This document shows positions 28,021-32,564 of a stretch of DNA of 32,564 nt, one piece after another; within the stretch, counting starts at the first letter, position 1, and each line of letters opens with the position of its first letter. Source of the DNA: Acidiferrobacterales bacterium (lineage in GTDB: Bacteria; Pseudomonadota; Gammaproteobacteria; Arenicellales; JAJDZL01); the NCBI GenBank assembly GCA_028820695.1, contig JAPPIB010000009.1, positions 1 through 32,564 on the forward strand. The letters run 5' to 3'. The translations under genes were made by a program, and so were the position numbers. Below the pieces are notes generated by a model that was given only the letters and a program-made list of their open reading frames with translations, was not told where the DNA came from and did no database searches.

Positions 28021-28983
28021 ATGAAAATCCTCTTTGCAGACAAGTTCCCGTCCCAGCAACTCGAACAGTTGCAGGGCGATGGTCACCAAACGAGTTTTCA
28101 GCCTGACCTGCAGGCAGATGATATTCCTGATGCGATTGCAGGTTTTGAGGTGCTGGTGGTACGCGGTACAAAGGTCGAGAAGCCGGCGCTCAATGCGGCA
28201 GATCAGCTGAAGATGGTGATCCGAGCCGGTGCCGGAACCAACACCATTGACAAGGAAGCCGCGAAAGACAAGGGGATTGCGGTGTGCAACGTGCCAGGCA
28301 AGAATGCGATTGCGGTCGCTGAGCTTGCGCTGGGTCTGCTGCTGTCGATCGATCGCAGAATCCCGGACAACATAAGGGAACTGAAAGCAGGACTGTGGAA
28401 CAAAAAAACCTTTTCCAATGCCAGGGGACTGTTTGGACGATCCATTGGTATTGTAGGTGCCGGATCAATCGGTATGGCAGTTGCGCAGCGTGCCAGCGCA
28501 TTTGGACTGAAAGTCATCATGATCAACAAGCCGGGCCGCTCACCTGAACTGCTGCAACAGATGCAGGCACTCGCGGTACAGACGGTCGACAGCCTCGAGC
28601 AACTCGTAACAGAAAGCGACATCGTCAGCATACACGTGCCCGCCGCGCCAGGTACGAAACATCTGGTCAACGAGGAGTTTCTCGGCTGGATGCGCGAAGA
28701 TGCGGTTTTGCTGAATACGTCCCGCGGCGATGTAGTCGATGAACAGGCGTTGCTTGCGGCCCTGGACAGCAAGGGATTGCGAGCTGGACTGGATGTTTAC
28801 GCCAACGAACCCGGTGCTTCAAGCGGTGAATTCAACTCGCAGCTGGCGCGACATCCAAATGTCTATGGAACACATCACATCGGTGCGTCCACCGATCAGG
28901 CTCAGGATGCGGTGGCGGACGGTGTCATTGAGATTGTCAATGCCTTCTCAAGGGGCGACATCATCAATCAGGTAAACCAGTAA
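28021..28983 (+). CDS. serA: D-3-phosphoglycerate dehydrogenase-like D-2-hydroxyacid dehydrogenase
   Basis: The protein most likely oxidises 3-phosphoglycerate to phosphohydroxypyruvate with NAD, the first step to serine. The 320-residue sequence has VIRAGAGTNTIDKEAA, the NAD loop GIVGAGSIGMAVAQ and the catalytic Arg in NTSRGDVVDE. The catalytic Glu lies in DVYANEP and the His in GTHHIGAST. It ends before any ACT or ASB regulatory domain, so feedback by serine through such a domain is not expected. A related role such as hydroxypyruvate reduction cannot be excluded. serC follows after 40 bp, supporting the serine-pathway assignment. Confidence 0.9.
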   Translation: MKILFADKFPSQQLEQLQGDGHQTSFQPDLQADDIPDAIAGFEVLVVRGTKVEKPALNAADQLKMVIRAGAGTNTIDKEAAKDKGIAVCNVPGKNAIAVAELALGLLLSIDRRIPDNIRELKAGLWNKKTFSNARGLFGRSIGIVGAGSIGMAVAQRASAFGLKVIMINKPGRSPELLQQMQALAVQTVDSLEQLVTESDIVSIHVPAAPGTKHLVNEEFLGWMREDAVLLNTSRGDVVDEQALLAALDSKGLRAGLDVYANEPGASSGEFNSQLARHPNVYGTHHIGASTDQAQDAVADGVIEIVNAFSRGDIINQVNQ

Positions 28984-29023
28984 ATCTTTGCAACCATATT
29001 GAATTGACCACCGGAGGTGAGCT

Positions 29024-30109
29024 TTGCCGAATCGTGTTTATAACTTTTGTCCCGGACCCTGTACATTGCCATATGAGGTTCTGGAAGAGACCCATTCTGA
29101 ACTGCTCAACTACCAAGATAGCGGGATGTCTCTCATCGAACACAGCCATCGGGGCAGGCACTACGATGAAGTGCACAATGAAGTGGTTGAGCTTGTCAGC
29201 GAATTGTTGCGGGTGCCGGACGACTTCACTGTTCTGCTGATACAGGGCGGGGCGACGCTGCAGTTTGCGATGTCAGCGATGAATCTCCTGGCTCCGGATG
29301 ACAAGGCGGGCTTTGTGAATTCCGGACACTGGGCAAAACTGGCGATGAAAGATGCCAGTATCTACGGGAATGTATATTCGGCCTGGGATGGCAGCGACGG
29401 TAATTTTTCCAGCTCGCCTGGGGCTGACGAGATCGAGCTTGAATCTGATACATCTTACCTGCACGTGACCACCAACGAGACAATCGGCGGGGTGAGACTT
29501 TATGACTGGCCGGACCTCGGTGTGCCTCTGGTTGCGGACATGTCGTCAGATTACCTTTCCAGACCCATACCCTGGGATCTGATCAATGTCGCTTACGGTG
29601 GCGCGCAGAAGAACATCGGACCGTCCGGAGTCGCCTTGGTCATCGTCAGAAAGTCTGCACTTGAGTACAGACCGCGTGAACTGCCGAGTTATCTGGACTA
29701 TCGTCGGCATCATGAGAGCGGTTCGCGGTTCAATACACCCAGTGTGTTCGCAATATACGTCGCAGGTAAAGTGCTCCGGTACTACAAGGAACGCGGCGGA
29801 GTCGATGAGTTTGCGAAGATCGCCCGGGTCAAGTCGGGCCTGCTGTACGACGCGATTGATGCCAGCAACGGATTCTATGACTGTCCCGTGCAGGGGGAGA
29901 GTCGATCCCTGATGAACGTGGTTTTCCGCCTGCCAAGTGAGCAATTGCAGGACAAATTTCTCGAATTGGCAGCGTCAGCCAACCTGGTGAACCTTGAGGG
30001 GCACCGAAGTGTCGGAGGACTGCGGGCCAGCATTTACAATTCCATGCCAATGCAAGGCGCTGAGGCATTGGCGAACCTGATGAGTGACTTTTACACCGCC
30101 AACTCCTGA
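29024..30109 (+). CDS. serC: Phosphoserine aminotransferase
   Basis: SerC transaminates phosphohydroxypyruvate to O-phosphoserine with glutamate, using PLP. The 361-residue protein has FCPGPCTLPYEVLEE at the start, IEHSHRGRHYDEV, HVTTNETIGGVRL and the PLP-lysine motif YGGAQKNIGPSG (Lys196). The C-terminal LEGHRSVGGLRASIYNSMP is diagnostic of SerC. The start is TTG, backed by a strong GGAGGTGA site 5 bases before it, and no nearby ATG gives the conserved N-terminus. It sits between serA and the DUF1015 gene, with 36 bp to the latter. Confidence 0.96.
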   Translation: MPNRVYNFCPGPCTLPYEVLEETHSELLNYQDSGMSLIEHSHRGRHYDEVHNEVVELVSELLRVPDDFTVLLIQGGATLQFAMSAMNLLAPDDKAGFVNSGHWAKLAMKDASIYGNVYSAWDGSDGNFSSSPGADEIELESDTSYLHVTTNETIGGVRLYDWPDLGVPLVADMSSDYLSRPIPWDLINVAYGGAQKNIGPSGVALVIVRKSALEYRPRELPSYLDYRRHHESGSRFNTPSVFAIYVAGKVLRYYKERGGVDEFAKIARVKSGLLYDAIDASNGFYDCPVQGESRSLMNVVFRLPSEQLQDKFLELAASANLVNLEGHRSVGGLRASIYNSMPMQGAEALANLMSDFYTANS

Positions 30110-30145
30110 GCGATCCCGAGTCTGATTATCGGAACATAGCACGTC

Positions 30146-31390
30146 ATGCCTGTCATTTCCAAATTTGATGGCTATGTGGTCAATCCGGCTCGCGCACGAA
30201 GCGTGGTCACCCCGGCATACGATGCGATGCTCCCTTCGGAGCGTCGCGAGTTTGCCGAGAAGTATCCCGACAACTACGTCAATGTGATGCGCACACTGGA
30301 AGAGTATCCTGACTCACCGCCGACGCTGAACGAGATACTCGAATACAACAAATATCATTTCAACCTGCTGATGGCGAATGACGTATACGAGAAAACCGCT
30401 TCACCGTCCTATTTCCTATACAGACTTCGCGCAGGCGGTCACGAACAGACCGGGCTGATCGCAGATATGCCAGTCAGTGATTTTGTTGAGGGAAAACTCA
30501 AGAAACATGAGGATACGCAGATTGAGAAAGAGAATATGCTGGTTCGGTATCAGCAATCAGTCGGCGTCACTTCCAGCCCCATCTGCGTTGCCTATGCTGA
30601 TACAGATGAGATTTCTGAGGCAAAGCGCGATGTCATGGGCAAGGCGCCGATTCTCGATTTCTCGGCTTGGGACGATGTGGAACAGACGATCTGGCGAGTG
30701 GACGACCTGGAAGTCGAGAGGCAGTTGCAGCGCAGCTTCGAGGACATTGAGTACACCTACCTCACTGACGGTCATCATCGGTCCGCGTCGGCAGTGCGTT
30801 TCGCCAAGGCCGCAAAACAAAAAGGCGCTAAGGTCAAGGGCTCCAAAGCTGATCAGATGTTTGTGGCGCTTTTTCCGAAAAGTCAGCTGAGAATTTACTC
30901 CTATTTCCGCTGCGTCCGTGACCTCAACGGGCTGGAACACACGCAATTCCTAAGTGCCATCGAATCAGCTGGTATCCGTGTCGAACCCCGCGATCTGCAA
31001 GACGCTGATCAGCTTCTGCCCAGCAATGCCCGGGAAGTGACAATGATCGTCAATCAGCAGGTTTACAGTCTCCAAATACCTCAGTCGATGGTGCCGCAAG
31101 ACGACCCGGCGGGATCGCTGGACGTATCAGTCTTGCAGCAGAGGGTACTCTCCCCGATTCTCGGTATACGTGATGCGAGGTCTGACCAGCGCCTCAACTA
31201 TATCCCGGGCGTTGAGGGAATGGCAGGACTGATTGAGCGTTGCAGGAAAAACTGGCAGGTCGGGTTTGCCTGCGTCGATACTGCGATTCAGGAAGTGATC
31301 GATGTCGCGGACGCCGGTCAGGTCATGCCGCCGAAGTCTACCTGGTTTGACCCGAAACTCCGGGCAGGAATTTTTGTTCGATACTGCTGA
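30146..31390 (+). CDS. DUF1015 family protein
   Basis: The biochemical function is unknown to me. The 414-residue protein has the DUF1015 hallmarks: an N-terminal VVNPARARSVVTPAYD, NVMRTLEEYP, YFLYRLRAGGHEQTGLIADM and the signature LTDGHHRSASA (Asp208 to Arg212 in DGHHR). LNYIPGVEGM and PPKSTWFDPKLRAGIFVRY lie near the end. No membrane segment or signal peptide is seen. The G-x-H-R loop recalls the phosphate-binding loops of the ParB/sulfiredoxin fold (GCHR in sulfiredoxin). It follows serA and serC closely, probably in one transcript, hinting at a role in serine or phosphoserine metabolism. Confidence 0.88.
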   Translation: MPVISKFDGYVVNPARARSVVTPAYDAMLPSERREFAEKYPDNYVNVMRTLEEYPDSPPTLNEILEYNKYHFNLLMANDVYEKTASPSYFLYRLRAGGHEQTGLIADMPVSDFVEGKLKKHEDTQIEKENMLVRYQQSVGVTSSPICVAYADTDEISEAKRDVMGKAPILDFSAWDDVEQTIWRVDDLEVERQLQRSFEDIEYTYLTDGHHRSASAVRFAKAAKQKGAKVKGSKADQMFVALFPKSQLRIYSYFRCVRDLNGLEHTQFLSAIESAGIRVEPRDLQDADQLLPSNAREVTMIVNQQVYSLQIPQSMVPQDDPAGSLDVSVLQQRVLSPILGIRDARSDQRLNYIPGVEGMAGLIERCRKNWQVGFACVDTAIQEVIDVADAGQVMPPKSTWFDPKLRAGIFVRYC

Positions 31391-31414
31391 GACGGAAAGC
31401 TGCCGCTCGCGGCA

Positions 31415-31522
31415 TCAGTCGTCATCCACCGTTGAGGGACCCTTCCCCCGGAATCCGAACAATATCACCAAGGTAATCACGATCGGTAGAACGATCAGGG
31501 TGTTCAGTACTGTCTCACTCAT
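31415..31522 (-). CDS. Probable 35-residue single-pass membrane protein
   Basis: An ATG at 31522 opens a 35-codon frame ending in TGA. It encodes MSETVLN, a hydrophobic stretch of about 17 residues (roughly 8-24, beginning TLIVLPIVI), then RGKG and an acidic end VDDD. This layout of one membrane helix followed by a basic stop-transfer and acidic tail is what a small membrane protein looks like, and it is unlikely by chance in a spacer. It lies 60 bp after the nitrilase-family gene on the same strand and is convergent with the DUF1015 gene. The ribosome-binding site is weak. I do not recognise a family. Confidence 0.5.
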   Translation of the reverse strand: MSETVLNTLIVLPIVITLVILFGFRGKGPSTVDDD

Positions 31523-31582
31523 GTTCTCAATCCATTTTCAGTGTCGATAAGGTCGAATTGCACCAATCCGCTTGGCATGCGT

Positions 31583-32425
31583 TCAGGAAACTTCCCGAAG
31601 GAGGCGCTGAACGGGCTTGCTGTAATCGCGATCATGATCAAGTGCTGGAATCATCTGCCGAGCCTTGCCCACCGCTTCAGTGTCAACTTCTGAAATTATA
31701 TAGCCTCTTTCCTCTTCGCCATCCTCAAGAATTCTTCCCCAGGGGTCAATGATCAGGGAATGGCCGTAAGTCCTGGCCTTGCCATGATCACCGTATTGGC
31801 ACGGCGCCACGATATAGACACCGGTTTCGATTGCCCGGCTTCTCAGCATGACATGCCAGTGGGCCTGTCCGGTTGTCCTGGTAAAGGCCGCCGGTACTGA
31901 GATCACACCTGCACCCGCATGTGCGAGCGATCTGAAAAGGTGTGGAAATCGAAGATCGTAACACACGGTCAGACCCAGCTTGCACCATGGCAGTTGTGCG
32001 GTAACGGCCTTGTCACCGGGTACGAACACATCCGACTCGCGATAGACCTCCCCATTGGGAAGGTTCACATCAAACATGTGGATCTTGTCATAGCGTGAAG
32101 CGATCTGTCCGTCCGGGCCGAGCAGGATCGAGCGGTTTCGCTTTTTGCCCGTGTCATCCCAAACTGCGATCGATCCCAACAGAATCCAGATGCCCAGCTC
32201 CTCGGAAAGTTCTCGATAAGCTGCAAGTGTCGGATGATCGGCTTCCCGGAAAGGTGCGACATGGAGCCCGGCGGAATCCAGATTCAGAAATGAGAAAAAC
32301 TCAGGCAGGCATATCAATTGAGCGCCTGCGTCGTACGCTCGACGTGTCAATTCAACGGTGTCAGCGATCGTCGCTTCAAGATCGTCAGTCGCACAATTCT
32401 GGATACAGGCAACTTTGAACTTCAT
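31583..32425 (-). CDS. Carbon-nitrogen hydrolase of the Nit1/Nit2 (amidase) class
   Basis: Members hydrolyse amides, and Nit1/Nit2 types repair deaminated glutathione or cleave alpha-ketoglutaramate and related omega-amides. The 280-residue protein has the Glu-Lys-Cys triad: Glu42 in CLPEFF, Lys114 in YDKIHMFDV and Cys155 in TVCYDLRFP. FSFLNLD and the AAFTRTTGQAHWHVMLRSRAIE segment fit the Nit family. A GAGGT ribosome-binding site lies 8 bases before the ATG. Proteins of this class in proteobacteria are often called deaminated glutathione amidase; the exact substrate here is unproven. The 139 bases beyond its start, to the right edge, show no further gene. Confidence 0.93.
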   Translation of the reverse strand: MKFKVACIQNCATDDLEATIADTVELTRRAYDAGAQLICLPEFFSFLNLDSAGLHVAPFREADHPTLAAYRELSEELGIWILLGSIAVWDDTGKKRNRSILLGPDGQIASRYDKIHMFDVNLPNGEVYRESDVFVPGDKAVTAQLPWCKLGLTVCYDLRFPHLFRSLAHAGAGVISVPAAFTRTTGQAHWHVMLRSRAIETGVYIVAPCQYGDHGKARTYGHSLIIDPWGRILEDGEEERGYIISEVDTEAVGKARQMIPALDHDRDYSKPVQRLLREVS

Positions 32426-32564
32426 CGGTATTACCTCACCAATTCAGCATTTCGGAAATCTGATTTTACAAAATGGGGCATACGGCAATCAATGTTGATG
32501 AAATGGGAGGCATTTTCGTTGGAGCGTAATTCCGCTGCTCTGCGTAGCGGATTATCGCATCACT

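Noticed and set aside
27839..28024. Short open frame inside the serA leader
   Set aside because: It overlaps the TATAAT box, has no ribosome-binding site and a cysteine/serine-rich composition unlike a real protein.

Overview
The window looks like chromosomal core sequence from a gammaproteobacterium. The evidence is a complete F1Fo ATP synthase operon in the order atpI-B-E-F-H-A-G-D-C followed directly by glmU, a mid-range GC composition (judged by eye, not computed), and bolA, glyA, gpsA and serC homologues of proteobacterial type. I saw no transposase, integrase, phage gene, CRISPR array, rRNA or tRNA. Genes are tightly packed and several start at TTG or GTG.

Layout. (1) 1-8844, minus strand: atpIBEFHAGDC and then glmU, preceded by a gene-poor gap (8845-9292) that carries a plausible atp promoter. 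(2) 9293-15168: gpsA (minus) and a glycerophosphodiester phosphodiesterase (minus) flank a plus-strand cassette tupA-tupB-tupC-mobA-mobB, for tungstate/molybdate uptake and molybdenum-cofactor nucleotide attachment. (3) 15338-18867, plus strand: an eight-cysteine iron-sulfur protein related to the QueG/ferredoxin class, a MaoC-type hydratase, a zinc alcohol dehydrogenase and an Old Yellow Enzyme homologue. They look like one catabolic or detoxifying set of unknown substrate. (4) 18924-31390: a one-carbon/serine island. bolA (minus) diverges from glyA-soxB-soxD-soxA-soxG (serine hydroxymethyltransferase plus heterotetrameric sarcosine oxidase). Convergent to these is a YitJ/acetogen-like methylenetetrahydrofolate reductase. 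Next comes a methyltransferase resembling phosphoethanolamine N-methyltransferases, then serA-like, serC and a DUF1015 gene. (5) 31415-32425, minus strand: a carbon-nitrogen hydrolase (Nit family) followed by a probable 35-residue single-pass membrane protein.

How it may work together. Sarcosine oxidase converts sarcosine to glycine and passes the methyl carbon to tetrahydrofolate. GlyA can condense glycine and methylene-THF into serine, or run in reverse. The MTHFR homologue links methylene-THF with methyl-THF, and so with the SAM cycle that would feed the neighbouring methyltransferase. SerA-like and SerC would make phosphoserine from 3-phosphoglycerate. No serB is present in the window, and the DUF1015 gene occupies the place where a final phosphoserine step might be expected.

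The points most worth following up are the serA-serC-DUF1015 trio, the PMT-like methyltransferase with altered pocket residues, the structured leaders upstream of serA and tupA, the 35-residue membrane protein, and the eight-cysteine protein with its MaoC/ADH/OYE neighbours. All assignments come from reading motifs; no database search was run.
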